This document shows, in pieces, positions 47,449 through 58,880 of a stretch of 64,000 nt of DNA. The first letter of the stretch is position 1, and each line of letters opens with the position of its first letter. Both the position numbers and the translations under genes were made by a program. Under the pieces are notes generated by a model that was given only the letters and a program-made list of their open reading frames with translations, was not told the DNA's origin and did no database searches. The stretch is taken from positions 3,038,001 to 3,102,000 of the forward strand of contig OX596335.1 of assembly GCA_951394405.1 (NCBI GenBank), read 5' to 3'. The stretch is from Coprinellus micaceus. Taxonomy: Eukaryota > Basidiomycota > Agaricomycetes > Agaricales > Psathyrellaceae.

Positions 47449-48583
47449 TCACCTCTTCCCTGAACCGTCGAGTAAATCGAGGATGCCCCAGTTGCGACCT
47501 TCGCCTAGGTCTTCTATTGCCTTCTCGACTCGCGAGATCCCAGTGTTGACAGGACCGTCCGAGGATATATCTTCTTCAGGTACGAGCTCCCGAACATCCT
47601 GCAGCCGCTGCAGCACTAGCTGGTTTGCATTGACAAGAGTAGAACGACCTTCGGGGCCCTGTGAGTCTATTGCGCCCAGTAGTCGTGACTTGAGGAGCTT
47701 GTATTCGTCGAATCTGTCGCTCGCCACAGGGGTTGAAGCATTGCCAGTAGTAACGGCTGGTGGGCGCTCCTCGAGGCTCTCGGAATTTTCAAGCCAGCTC
47801 TCTATGTTGCGCATCGCTGTCTTCGTCTTCCTCGTCTTGTCATTCCTATTTGGTCTACCCTTCTTCTTGGTGAGAGTAGGACCAATTCTTCCCTGGTCCA
47901 CGTATGTTTCGCGAGGAAGCGAACAGGGGTTTTGTGGACATAGCTTCGAGTCTGGCAGAAAAACGAAGACACCGTTCTCACGAAAGTATCGCAGAACATA
48001 CGACACAACGGTCTTCAAGTTCTTGAGTTCGGAGCTGGCAGAATCTTTTTCAAGGGCGCGCAAGTCACGAAACTGGTCTATGAAGGGATTAATCAAGTAT
48101 TATGGTATGTAGCTTATAATGCATACCGATAGGTATCGGCACATGCTTTAAAATCCACAGTGAGGGCGTAGTGTTGAGAGGCTGCGTAGCGTAGAAAGCG
48201 TATAGCGAGAGCAACGCAGTGAGTCTCGTGAATAGAGATTCCTGTTGCTTCGCCTTCTCTAGACAGACGTCAGGTATGCTGTCGGTCGGCTGGGGGGAGC
48301 ACCACCCACCAAGGAATAGTCTACAGGTCACACTCAAGAAATTCTCGCGCGTCCGGTTATCGAAGGCTCGAAGATGAAGCAAATGCCATCGCTGGGCACG
48401 CCAAACATGCTTGAATGTCGCGAAAGGCGACTGCGAGTCATTGGTCGCATACGCCTCCTGGAACGCTGCTACTAATTGGACTATGTCTTGACGTAGAGCC
48501 TCAGTGTAGAGAGACGATGTGAAGTAGCTGGGCTGCAGTGTGGGGTCTGCATGTCGTGGAGATGGTGCAGGACAGAGTGTCAT
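47449..48583 (-). CDS. SNAPC1/SNAP43-like snRNA gene activating protein
   Basis: Exons 48583-48127 and 48077-47449 give 361 aa, with a 49-bp intron (gtatgc...catag). The N-terminal 160 residues match the SNAP43 pattern: SLYTEALRQDIVQLVAAFQE, FATFKHVWRAQRWHLLHL, FLSVTCRLFLGG, a helix with LFTRLTALLSLYAFYATQPL, and SLWILKHVPIPID. In animals this subunit binds the proximal sequence element of RNA polymerase II and III snRNA promoters with SNAPC3 and SNAPC4. The second exon encodes a segment with YVLRYFRENGVFVFLPDS, then a basic stretch (KKKGRPNRNDKTRKTKT) likely to act as nuclear signal, and an Asp/Glu-rich end. The assignment rests on the N-terminal half; function in fungi is inferred. Confidence 0.75.
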
Positions 48584-48982
48584 GGATCAAAGCAAAAGGA
48601 CCTTGACGGAAAAGGAAAGAGTGCTATATTTTTCCTGATCGGGGAGACGCTAGAGGACGAGGAAGCCTCAGGCCTCATGGGCGCCGGGAGTGCTGCTTGG
48701 ACCGATGGCCACGGGGGCCTGGGTACCCCTGGGTTTTGGTTATTTTTTTTTACGAGAGTTCTCCGACGTTTTCGAAAGGATCCTAATTTCTGCTCTCGGT
48801 ATCCGCTATCCAGCACCCGATAAAGAAATGTGGGGCTCAGCGTGTTTCGGTCGCTTTGCAGTTTGGCTGAAGCCACCAGAGGTTATCTCAAATTTCCAAG
48901 CCCACCGATTCAATGTCAATTAAGGAGGTTGGGGTTTAGGTGCTGATTGTAGACTGTTCCGAAAAATCTACATCGTGAGCGC
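48584..48982. other. Intergenic region
   Basis: About 400 bp between the start of the SNAPC1-like gene and the stop of the IMA1 gene (both minus). It holds a T-rich tract (about 48739-48749) and no gene-like frame. Confidence 0.45.
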
Positions 48983-50846
48983 CTACAACTCAGTCTCTGA
49001 CATAGCGACAAGCGCGGGGGACCCAACAGTGCCTCGCCTTGTCAACCAAGCATAGAATGCAAGAGGCAGACAAGAAGCGACGATGAGGATCGGTATCCAT
49101 ATTCTCCACTTCCATACCGCGTGCTGAGGTGGTGGTTGCCCGTCGATAACCATAGCATCCTCGTCTCGAAGTTTCGTCTGCTCAAACAGACTCTCCAGAC
49201 CGGTGGGCTTTTCGGGTGCGAAGAACCGCTGCGGTCTTAACCACGATGAGTAGTCATCCCTATTCGCTCTCCGTTTCTGTGGTGAAGGGTTGCCGAACTC
49301 ATCTACGTCGATCTCCATGGCATCTTCGTCTGGGTTGGGCAGAGGTGTACTGTACTCCGGGGCTCTAGCTGTTCCGACTTGCAATGTGGAGGAGGAACCG
49401 AGTGAAGGAAGTCCAAAGACGGGTCGGGGCGGGGTCATGACAGGTTTATTGGAGAGCGTGAGCGAGGCAAGGAGGTCGGCGCCTCCTCCATCGAAGGATT
49501 TTGGGAAGGAGGCGTTAGTGGGTGTGGGCACGAGGGAGGACTGTGCGGTGGCCGGGGTGGCGGAGCGGGAGAAGGTATCGCGGAAGTGGGCATGGGTATC
49601 TATGAGCCGGATGGGCGGGGGATGCTGGACTTGGAGGCAGGTGTAGTATGCAAAGACGGCCTAGGACACGGGGTTGAACCACGGGAAAACCCTTGAGAAG
49701 GATGCGGACTTACTGCGAGCTCGATGAGAAAGGATAATGAAAGGTATATTCGTGGGTGTGCAGCAACATAGCGAGTGAGAAATGCGCTTCTGTGACCAAA
49801 TGCGAGTACGAGGGAGGTGAGGAGACGGGATAGCCAGGCCGACATTTGAAGGGCCTGGGCTGCGTAAGTATAAGGAGGTTGATTGATCAGGGAAGCACCT
49901 ACAATATAGTTCTGCTTCCCATGAACGCGAACGTCGCGTCCTTGGGCAGCCCCTCTCTGTATTGTCATATAGGTTGGGTCCCATGCAGTCCATAATAGCG
50001 ACGCGACGACGAAGACTGGGAGTGTCGATACGAGGTAAGGAATCGAGGAGAGGGGGTACCGACAAAACATTGCTATTCAAGATTCAGCCCCGATACCCTC
50101 AATAGCACAGAAGTAACTCACTCAGCGAGATTAGAGTGATAGAAGCTGCCGAACAGGCGCCCCAGAGCGCGCCCCGGATCTTCCACCACCAGTTCTCCAC
50201 CACGACTTTCTCCTTTAATTGGGGCGTTCCCGACATCCTCTGTTTACGGTCCTTCCCCTCTTTAAGCCAATGTCCTAACGCCTTCTGTCGCGCCATCTGC
50301 TCCTTCCGTTGAATTTCCTCGTCGACAGCTGGCTGACAGGCGCCGCACACGGGCGGATATCGAGCTTCAAGGGAGGCTCTGTAGTTGGGGTATTCACGTA
50401 GCCGTTGTTCGTATAGAGGAGTCTATAAAGGTGCTAGATGATTATATGAAGGGATGGCGGCGAAGGAACTTACATCCTGGGCTGGGAGGTAGTTTGAGAG
50501 GAGGCCGATGAGAAGTGTTTGGTTCGTTTGGCAAGTGTGACAAAACGGGCCATTGCTAAATGTGTTTGGGAGTCGTTCCTTCGATAGTGAGGCTACTCCA
50601 AGAATGAGCGCGCGTGACAACGAGGGAACAAGCCAAGGCGCGACCTCTTTTCATAAAGTTCTTCCTATTCATATACTCCTCGTGCATAGCAGGCTCGTCC
50701 GAGATGATTTCTTCGCGTTCGTTATATCGGTTCCAGCAATGGCATGCCCGACACCGAAAATTCCGGGGGTTGGGGGGTAGTGGGGTCTGAGTCGAGTTGC
50801 AGAACCAGCAGATGACGGTGCTGCGCCGTCGGAAGAGGGCTGACAT
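48983..50846 (-). CDS. IMA1: Ima1/Samp1-type inner nuclear membrane protein
   Basis: A multi-exon gene on minus starting at MSALFRRRSTVICWFC (50846); an ATG four codons upstream is also in frame. The N-terminus is the Ima1_N zinc-binding domain with paired cysteines: CWFC, CRACHCWN, then CHTCQTNQ and CGACQ in later exons. Several membrane segments follow (GALWGACSAASITLIS, YLVSTLPVFVVASLLWTAWD, LSRLLTSLVLAFG, YLSLSFLIELAV and a last one near the C-terminus, WIPILIVASCLPLAFYAWL). Between them is a long Pro/Ser-rich loop. Fission yeast Ima1 sits in the inner nuclear membrane and helps couple heterochromatin and centromeres to the envelope. Exons were joined by phase; the third junction was not fully checked. 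Confidence 0.85.
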
Positions 50847-52305
50847 GGTTGGCGGCAAGCTTTACGGTGTCGTGAGGTTGAGTAGAAATACAAAGGTGAC
50901 GCCAGCGACAAAATGGTAGAAAATACACGGCAATGGCCTAGAGTGTGGGGGAGAGTTGGAATGTTCAATGAATACTTGAACATGGGTGATCGCGGCAGCG
51001 ATCCTTCAATGAACCAGCTTTGTTTGGCGCCGGCCTGTACACCCAACGATGCGATTACGCCCCAATAAGGCAATGCAATGAGGTTCTCGCATTGTTCGCC
51101 ATGCGTCTATGTCGGTGTCGAGACGGAAGAAAAACAAGAAGAATCCTGATGTCCGTCCCAAACCCTTTGGCCCTTTAAAAGCGAAACAAGCTCGCAGATA
51201 TACTCCGGCTCCTCTGATCAAACGAGCGGTTCCATTCTCAAGTCTCCGCGCCGTCTTTCTCCAGTTTCGCCAGACTCACGTGGATTTTGCGTCTTCTCTC
51301 GAGGACCGGCGAGGTGTTTGGTCCACCTCACATTGGGACCGGGGACCATGACGGCCACAATCTCTCCCCTTGAAAGCAAGCCTATATCATCGATCTTTCA
51401 CATCGACATTTTTCTTCCCTCCCTCACTATATGCGTGTCTGGTTTTAGACCTTAGACCGCCTCTCCAGTCGGCCATCGAGGCCAGTTACAAGTGTCAGCG
51501 CACGACCAGAGAGGACACATAGGGCTGTCGATGTTACGAAGTTGTCCAGGAATGGTGTCTTTTCACTGTAAAGCCAGGCCTGGTCAGAAAACCGCCACGA
51601 TTCCCGAGTGGCTCGACACAGACAAGAGTTGGTAGGATGCGTTACGTGCAAGGTGAACTTGATTTGGGCAACCAAAAAAGAGAGCCATCTCGAAAATCTC
51701 CACATCATCAAGCTCCGGGTCATTATCAAAGCAAAAGGCGTAATCAGTAAGTATAGAAGTTGAAGAGGGGACAGTATGGCACCAACTGACATCGAAAGGA
51801 AAATGGGGTATGTATGGGCGTGCGGGACAAAAGGGCTCATGGCAACTAAACAGTGTCTTAATGTGATAGCTGCACCGCAACGAAGATCGCCACGTATGAG
51901 TCGAACACGGAGGGATATAACGATAGATGTATAATGCAAACGAGGGGTGGTAATGGAATTGGAACAAGCAAACGTTGGATCACCAAAAGATAAAGGAAGG
52001 AGCGTGGGCGGTAGGAGGGAGCGGACGACAGAATGCAGAGCCAGCACGCGATTCTGCCAGGGATATGAATATTTAAGGGCGGGAGAGGTAATGGGAAATG
52101 AGCCAGAGGGTTGTCGGGATGAGGAGAGATAGCCATAAACCGTCAGGATCGCGATAGCCAATGCAGCACACCGTCAAACTACCGCCATCAAAGAGGGAAG
52201 TTGAACTGAATAGATGGCTTGATGCCCCTGCTCAGGGCAAAACCACACCATGAGTTGGGATCTAGTAGGATGCATGTTACGATGTTGGAAACCCTCGCTA
52301 GCCAT
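50847..52305. other. Unassigned stretch with overlapping open frames
   Basis: About 1.5 kb without a recognised gene. The longest frame (minus 52161-51445, 238 codons) is hydrophobic (ILSPLQLLYLLITPFALIMT), but a second minus frame (51967-51584) overlaps it in another phase and contains a more protein-like acidic run (FDNDPELDDVEIFEMALFFG). Either could be an exon of a small gene; neither shows known motifs. It may also be the 3' leader or UTR region of neighbours. Confidence 0.4.
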
Positions 52306-53301
52306 TCAGTACCGTCCGCCAGTATGGACGGGGGCACCAAAATCGTAGCCACGGTTTTCCCGCATGGTTGGGCTGGGTCCACGGGACATGTCCGCGTAGC
52401 CGCCGACGGGGCTGACATGCGAAGGGCCAGCGGTGAAGTCGTGATCGAGGGGGTCAGCACTGCGAGCAGAGGCGGGGCCGCGGTGGGATGAGCCAGACGA
52501 GAGGCGGCGCGAAGGAAGGCCGCTTTCGTCGTTGGTTTCGGGCCTCCAGTCAATGGGGTTCATACGGTCCTCGAACTTCTTGGAGCTGCCGAGCTTCCAC
52601 TTGCGGAAAATAGTCCAGAGGATGAGAATACCACCAATGGAGGCGACAATGGCAATCAAGATAGTGACAACGTTGCTGCCAACCTTGGCTGCTCCGGTCA
52701 ATTCAGGTAGAACGGTGGCTGAAGCCTGGACGGAGGTGACCACAGTCTTGGTGGACTTGACCTTGTCGGTCTGAGTCTCGACAACCTGTCCAGTGGGAGC
52801 AGGGGTGGTCTCCGCTGCCTGTTGGGTGGCGGTGGTAGAGGTGGCGGTAGTGGAGGTGGTGGAAGAGGTGGAAGAGGTCGAGGTGGTTGACTCGGTGTCA
52901 GTTCCAATCGACGACGAGCTGGCCGACTAAAGGGATGGGAGATGTTAGGCAATGAATACATTGAAAGAAGGCTGACGTACCTCAGTGCCAGTGGCGGTGG
53001 ACGAGGCAGGGTCTGAACTACCAGTGGAGGAAACGGAGGCAGTCTCCGAGGCAGAGGCGGCTGAAGTAGTAGAGCTGGCGGTTTCTGTTGCAGATGAAGA
53101 TGCGCCGGGGATGGGTGCTGCGCCAATGACTGGAGCAGGGAGGGAGTCCTGGGGCGAACGCTTCCTGATCATGCGGTTGACGTGGTTGAGTTGGTTGCGC
53201 TGCTGCAGGGGCAGGTCATGGCTGGCTTCTACGACTGTCGAAGTCGCGATGAGGAGGGCGAGGGCGATAAAGAGCGTGGTGGAGAGCTTCCGGGTGAACA
53301 T
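52306..53301 (-). CDS. Ser/Thr-rich single-pass membrane protein (Mid2/WSC-like layout)
   Basis: Exons 53301-52981 and 52926-52306 give 313 aa. It begins with a signal peptide (KLSTTLFIALALLIATSTVV). A dibasic KRSPQD follows, a possible Kex2 site. About 130 residues of Ser/Thr/Ala-rich sequence come next (SSATETASSTTSAASASETA, STSSTSSTTSTTATSTTATQ), expected to be heavily O-mannosylated. One membrane segment (VVTILIAIVASIGGILILWT) with a basic stop (FRKWKLGSSKK) and a cytosolic tail rich in Ser, Pro and Arg complete it. This layout is that of yeast wall-stress sensors such as Mid2, though no WSC cysteine domain is present and no homologue was identified with certainty. Confidence 0.75.
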
Positions 53302-53873
53302 GGTGATAAAATAATAGTCCTTTTGAATGGAATACGTCTATGGGGTGTACTGAATGGGCCCAGAGTCAGGCGCTGGAGAACGTAGAGGCGGCTGGCACTC
53401 ACATCGGGCGCTCGAGGCAACTGACTCGCTCGTCCAGGCGGCCGGGGTGGGTGTCGTGGACGAAGAAAAGAAAGATGCAGAACAGAGAGCGACTGGCGAG
53501 AGAGGATGCGGTCAACACTTCCTGGGAACAAAACATGCCCTCGTCGCCAAGGGCCTTACGTAACACGGTGTCCTCCTCATGATCAAGCATTCTATGACCT
53601 CCGTTCTCGCACAACGCCTGGGCTGGCAAAATAAGTGTCGACGAGCCCACTCAGTTTCAACCCATGCCAAGGCCAGGATCGACGAGCACTTCATTTCCCA
53701 CCCAATCCGCTCATCACCGTCTGGCAACGTCGCACAATTGCGTATCCGAGTCAATACAAGGCTCATTACAGGGGTGAGTACAAAACTAAAAAGGTTCAAC
53801 AAAAGTCCAGATGAGTAGCGACAACGTCCGAATCTCAGAGTTCGTAAGTAGTAAATCAGTAAAGAGTATGAGC
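53302..53873. other. Intergenic region
   Basis: About 570 bp between two minus-strand genes, upstream of the Ser/Thr-rich protein. Plus and minus frames up to about 100 codons overlap each other. No recognised gene. Confidence 0.4.
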
Positions 53874-56347
53874 TCAGTTGTGGCTCGTTAGAGACCAGTT
53901 ATCCAAGGCGACGCTTGGCGGTGTCACAAAATCACTCGAGGACATCCCAGCCCACTGAGGATTGAACAACACGCGCAATGTAGCTTGTCCAGCTGGCAAA
54001 CTGATTATCAGTACGGTGACACCAGGGTTTTCCTGGTCGGCTGCAGGCGGCGTCGGATCACTGTCAAAGCGCGAGGCCGGCCCAGTTGAGAACTGTGCTC
54101 CAGAGGGAGCATCGAGCATCCTGACCTCCATCGTCTGCCCATCCAAAGTCAGCGTGGCGGATGCGCCGTTAGTGCTGACCGTGGCATTAGTGTGCATTCG
54201 CCACTGGACGGCAGCTGAAGCATCAATCTCGTCTTGGAGGAGAACCTGTCTCCTTGCGTTGAGTAAGCGGACACCCCGTTTCACGGATGTTCTACGTTCC
54301 GGAATCAGCTTCTGCAAAACGTTATGAAAAAGGGCTGGACTCACGCGTTGAAATAAGCACTCGTCATGTCCGTAGTCCACCAGGCAGTGGAGTCGGAGGG
54401 GATATCCACGACAGTGCTTGAGCCTTGCTTCGTACCAGACGAATCGTGCTTGATGGTCGGCCTAGCAGCGACATTCTGGTTGGCTTGGCCAATGAGGAGG
54501 GTGTTTTGACCCTCGGTCATCTTGCGGTAATACTTCCATCGGTCAGCATCCTGCGCGTCGCTGGAGAAGTAGTTGGGAGAGCGGTAATCGGCTGAGCCAA
54601 GCTCGCCAGCCCAGCGAGTTCCTAGTGCGTCGAGAACAAAGTCACCGACATCCAAATCATTGTGGGTCTGGTGGCCCTGGTTTCGGCCAGCCTTGATGGC
54701 GACGTAGAGAGCGTTGATATCGGTCCAGCTGCTACGCATGGAGGCCCATTGGTCGAGGTCGTCGTCAAAGAAGTGGTCGAGGTCGGCACCGTCCCAGAAT
54801 GCACCGTTGGTTGCAGGGTTGTACCAGAACATACTCCATGGTTCTGCTGCGTCGGCTTGCTCACGCTGGAAGAGGCTGTATGCAGGACGGTCGTACTTGT
54901 CGCCGTACAGGAACATGCAGTTGGCTGTGGTCGAGAACTTGTTGGGGCCATGGTCGCCATAGTTGAACATGGATGTCGCACCATACACATACATGTGGAA
55001 CAATCCGGTGAGCTCAAAGTTGGAGTTGGTGGTGAGCAGACCATAGTCCGATCCAGTTGCAGTGAGCAGGGCCGACGCCATCTCAGCATGACCGGTGGTT
55101 CCGAAATACCAATAGTTGGCAGTTTCCGACCAGGTACCATCTGTCGATGGACCCAGAGCACAGTTGGCCTTGGCGTTGTCGACGGTGTGGCTGAGGAGCT
55201 GCTGGGCAACACCAGTCGTGTCGTCACCTAGAATGGCGAGTGCCGCGACGGTCAAACCGCCATTGCAGACACAATTCCAATTGCCATTCACATCCGTGCT
55301 CCACCAGCCGAAGCTAGCATTGTCTGTGTAGACAGAGAGGCCGGGTTGCATGGCGTTGGCAATCATGGTAGCTCTCATCGAACTCTTCTGATCGTCCGTA
55401 AGGGCATCGTTCAGCCAGTCATACGCAATGCCGAAGGCAGCGACGAACTCGGCAGCATCCAGGAAATGGCCAGTGTTCCAGCGATCTGTGGAGGGGCCGA
55501 AGGTGGTAGGGCCGTTTCCTGCAGCGTTCTATTCGAAATGTCAGAACGTCACGTAAGGTTTTGACCAGAAATCGCGCCCTTACTTCGAGTTCGGCCCAAG
55601 CTCGGTCGGACCATTTCTTGTCCTTCGTCAGACGGTAAACGTAGGAGAAAGCCTTGATACGCTGCTTGATCTCTCGAGCATTGTCCAAAATGCCACTGTC
55701 ACCATCCATAAAGTACACCACGGGGGCTTGAGAGTAGTAAGCGGTGGCGTTGCCGAAAATCGTGTCATTCCATCCCTTCAAGTAAGGGTCCTTCTGAATG
55801 AGGTCAGTGAGGGCGTCCCACTTGTACTGAGGGGCAAAGAGGCGCGGGCGGTCGGACCGAACGGTGGTGGGCGAAGGCGAGTTTGGCTTGAACGAGTCTT
55901 CTGGCCAGCCATTTGCCGAGAGTACAGTGGGCGTCGTGAACTGGGCAGTGTTGGTCTGTGCGCCAAGTTCAAAAATAAGCGCCGTTATAAATAGGATCAG
56001 GCCAAGGAAAACGAACGTACCGTCGAAGGATAGACGGGGACCATAAACTTGCTGTCAGTCGAGGTGGCAAAACGTCCCATCGAGAGCTTCTCGCTGGCCA
56101 AAGAGCTCGCCTCGGCGCTGCCGGGCTTGGGGTCAGAGCTGTCGCCGTTCTTGTTCTTCGCTGCGCGACTACCAAGCACTCCGCCAAGAACTGCTGCAAG
56201 GATGACTGCGACGAGAATGGCCACCGGGAGGCCGATTCTGAGCCATTTGCTACGTTTTCGAGGAGCTGCTGAACTGCCGTTGCCGTTCATGAAGGGTGAG
56301 GATTCCTTGGCCCGGTGTTCACCGCTGTAAGGGGAGTAGGTCGCCAT
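53874..56347 (-). CDS. Heparinase II/III-like polysaccharide lyase, membrane-anchored
   Basis: Exons 56347-56021, 55955-55584, 55528-54345 and 54291-53874 give about 767 aa. Residues 1-70 have a basic cytosolic stretch (APRKRSKWLR) then one hydrophobic segment (IGLPVAILVAVILAAVLGGV), so this is a type II membrane protein, not a cleaved secreted enzyme. An alpha-toroid-like part follows (RIKAFSYVYRLTKDKKWSDR, RWNTGHFLDAAEFVAAFGIA, SETANYWYFGTTGHAEMASA). A beta-sandwich region begins near GHQTHNDLDVGDFVLDALG, whose His-rich motif is the heparinase II/III signature, and ends with RVLFNPQW. The family cleaves uronate-containing polysaccharides; the fungal substrate is unknown. It is placed head to head with the TatD gene. 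Confidence 0.85.
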
Positions 56348-57014
56348 GGCCTGTGGACAACCTGGACGCCGAGGGTGGGGGTGCGTGCAAGCACTGCAGA
56401 GGGACGGTGGTCAACGTCTGGAGGAGAAGGGAAACGGGGGCGGGAGGAGGTATATGAAACTGAAAGGAAGAATGGACGTAAGCCTAAATTGTCCCTTAGG
56501 TCGCAGACGGGTGGCACGAGGCGGGGTTATAAATAGCCCGCCGTACTGACACTCCACTCCAGCTTCGACGCGTCTTCCTTGCACTGATCTCGTCTCAGGC
56601 TTGAGCTGTCTCTGGCGCACACCAACATCCCCACTCCAGGATGGCGATACTACAGGGTGGAGCGAACTCGAAGAGACCCTTCCTGCGAGACGTCTGTCGC
56701 GTTCTAGGCAAGACGGCGAGGCAGTGACGGACATCTCGGATTGTTTAGCTGAATTGAACAAGGGTAAAACACGCCGTGCCACACTCTTTGTGGTATCGCA
56801 TTTCGGGAATAACAAGGACTGCCTTGGGCGCTCTTTGACTGCACGAGGCGTCCCTCACGGCGAAAGAGTAATATGTTCGCCTCTAAGCCCGCTCAGGGTG
56901 CATATAAATCAGGTATCTCCTCCCTTCATGAGCAGTAAACTGAACTTGAACCCGCCGGCCCTTCCCTTAGCCTCTCTAATTCGTCCTCACTCCAGGTCAG
57001 TACTCACGCGAGCG
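56348..57014. promoter_or_regulatory. Divergent intergenic region, lyase-like / TatD
   Basis: About 670 bp between divergent starts. A TATA-like element for the lyase-like gene (minus strand tatttataac) lies at about 56527-56536, some 180 bp upstream of its ATG. Open frames inside are short and shadow-like. Confidence 0.4.
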
Positions 57015-58541
57015 ATGTCGACCGCAATATTCATAGGTATGCTCTATCTGCCGCGATCGTTCTGAGCAATGTTGCTCATGAACATACACGCCCTCGCGGA
57101 GATGTTGGGGGTAAGCGCTAGGCTTAGGCTGTAGTCAAAGCCTGCTGATCCACCTGCATCCGTTGTTCTGACTTGGAACTGTGCAGTCAACTTGACGGAC
57201 CCGGTCTTCCGGGGTTTGTATCACGGAAAGCCGAAGCACGGCGGTAGGCCCTATCCCCTCTCCTTCCCTACGGCCTGACCGCGTGGTAGATGACTTTGCT
57301 TTGATCATGGAGCGCTCCAGGTCTGCAGGTGTGCGATCCATGATCATCACGGGAACCAGCGTCAAGGAGTCGAGAAGGGCGCTTAAACTGGCCTCTGAAC
57401 TGGGTCAGAATCACCTTCCTCTTTCACAAAGAACATCAGTGGCCAGGCCAACTTCTTTTCCTCACAGGATGTTATACTACCGTGGGGTGCCATCCGACGA
57501 GACCCAAAGGGCTTGAGACCCACCCGAACGGTTTGGAGGGATACCTTGCAGACTTGGATACTCTCATTGCTGGCGACCTCGACAATGGGAGAGTCGTTGC
57601 CATCGGCGAATGCGGGCTAGGTTTGCGGGATCGTCACTGCATCCTACCCACCGTAATCACTGACCAGCTAGACTATGATCGCCTGCACTTTTCTCCCGTC
57701 GAGATCCAGAAGAACTTCCGGGTAAGGCCATTCGCCACACCGAGGCACCCTCAGGTTCTCACTGACAACTGGTCACAGTTGCAACTCGCTCTGGCCAAAA
57801 AGTACCATCTGCCACTCTTTTTACATAGTCGCGCTGCCCATGCGGACTTTGTTCAAATCCTAAGGGAAGAAGGATTCGGCGAAGAGGGGGGTATTGCGAT
57901 TGGAGGAAGAGGAGGCGTGGTTCACAGTTTCACGGGCACTGCGACAGAGGTCGCCGAACTGGTGGTGTTTCCTTCGAAAGAGTGGGAATTGGGTTTGCTG
58001 ACGGAGTTATCAGGTTGAGGTGGGGTTTCGCTTCAGGTAGGTTTCTACACAGTTGATACCCGTGGGCGCCAGAGCTAACGTCGATACACACCCGTGCGAA
58101 TGGCTGTGGACTCGAGAGTGAGGAGAACCTTGGAGGTGTCAAGGCAATTCCGGTCGATCGCCTCATGCTTGAAATGGGTTAGTCGGGCTCGCTTCATCCA
58201 CCAACCTGACATGCTGACATGGGTACCTCCCAATCGCCGTTACAGACGCTCCGTGGTGCTCCATGAGACCCACTCATGCCTCATGGCCCCACCTAGAGAA
58301 AATGCCCGCAAATTTGCGCAGTATCTACCTCCCACGTCCAGTAAAGCCGGAGAAATACAAGGATGGAAGCACTGTGGCTGGGAGGAACGAACCTGCGGCT
58401 ATTGGTGGCGTTGCTTGGGTTATGCATTCACTCCTTGGGGTCTCCTTCCAGGAGCTGACTGAGCAGGCGTGGAAGAACACAGTGGAGGTCTTTGGAATAG
58501 AACTGAAGGAAGAAACTAGTAGCCAGGAAACGCCTTCATAG
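57015..58541 (+). CDS. TatD-family metal-dependent hydrolase
   Basis: Exons start 57015-57036, 57102-57110, 57187-57243 and 57290 onward, with later introns removed by phase. TatD proteins are TIM-barrel enzymes with a two-metal site and reported 3'-5' nuclease activity. Motifs in order: DVGVNLTDPVFRGLYHG (opening metal-binding strand, with VNLTD), SAGVRSMIITGTSVKESRRA, YTTVGCHPTRPKG, VAIGECGLDYDRLHFSP, KYHLPLFLHSRAAHADF, GVVHSFTGTATE, a NGCGLESEENL block and LMLEMDAPWC. The C-terminus has NEPAAIGGVAWVMHSLLGVS. The second exon is 9 nt and encodes part of DVGV; without it the opening motif cannot be made. The splice near 58037-58080 is less certain. Confidence 0.88.
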
Positions 58542-58880
58542 CTTCAGCGTTGTGATAGCTACATTCTGTGTGCATACCCATGTTTCCAACGGGCTCATTC
58601 TCTCCAATCCCTTGGTCGTTGTCCTACTTAGGGGCGACTGTTGCCTTATACGCGGATCAGACTAAGGCACGTGCAGGATCAATACGCGTTGACTGTGACG
58701 TACAGCGTCCGACCGCGCCGGGGGGTGAGCTCACTGGGCGGCATTTTGATTTCAAAGCAACTTCAAGTTGACCTCAACCATCTTGGCCATCGCGCCGGTA
58801 GCGACGCAGGGGGCCCTACGTCTCTTACGACCTTTCACGACCCTTTGGCTCATACCTTCTCTCTCTACTCTTCACCTCCA
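58542..58880. other. Intergenic region upstream of ceramide glucosyltransferase
   Basis: About 340 bp between two plus-strand genes. A short upstream frame (58568-58771, MCIPMFPTGSFSP) does not connect to the next gene by splicing that I could find. It probably holds the promoter and leader. Confidence 0.4.

Noticed and set aside
47411..48112. Plus-strand frame of 233 codons
   Set aside because: It is antisense to exon 2 of the SNAPC1-like gene, is Ser/Arg-rich and has no splice continuation.
54622..55231. Open frames of about 190-200 codons on both strands over the lyase-like gene
   Set aside because: They are shadows of the conserved frame; codon content is Ser/Thr/Pro or Val/Gly-rich with no motif, and the real frame carries heparinase signatures.
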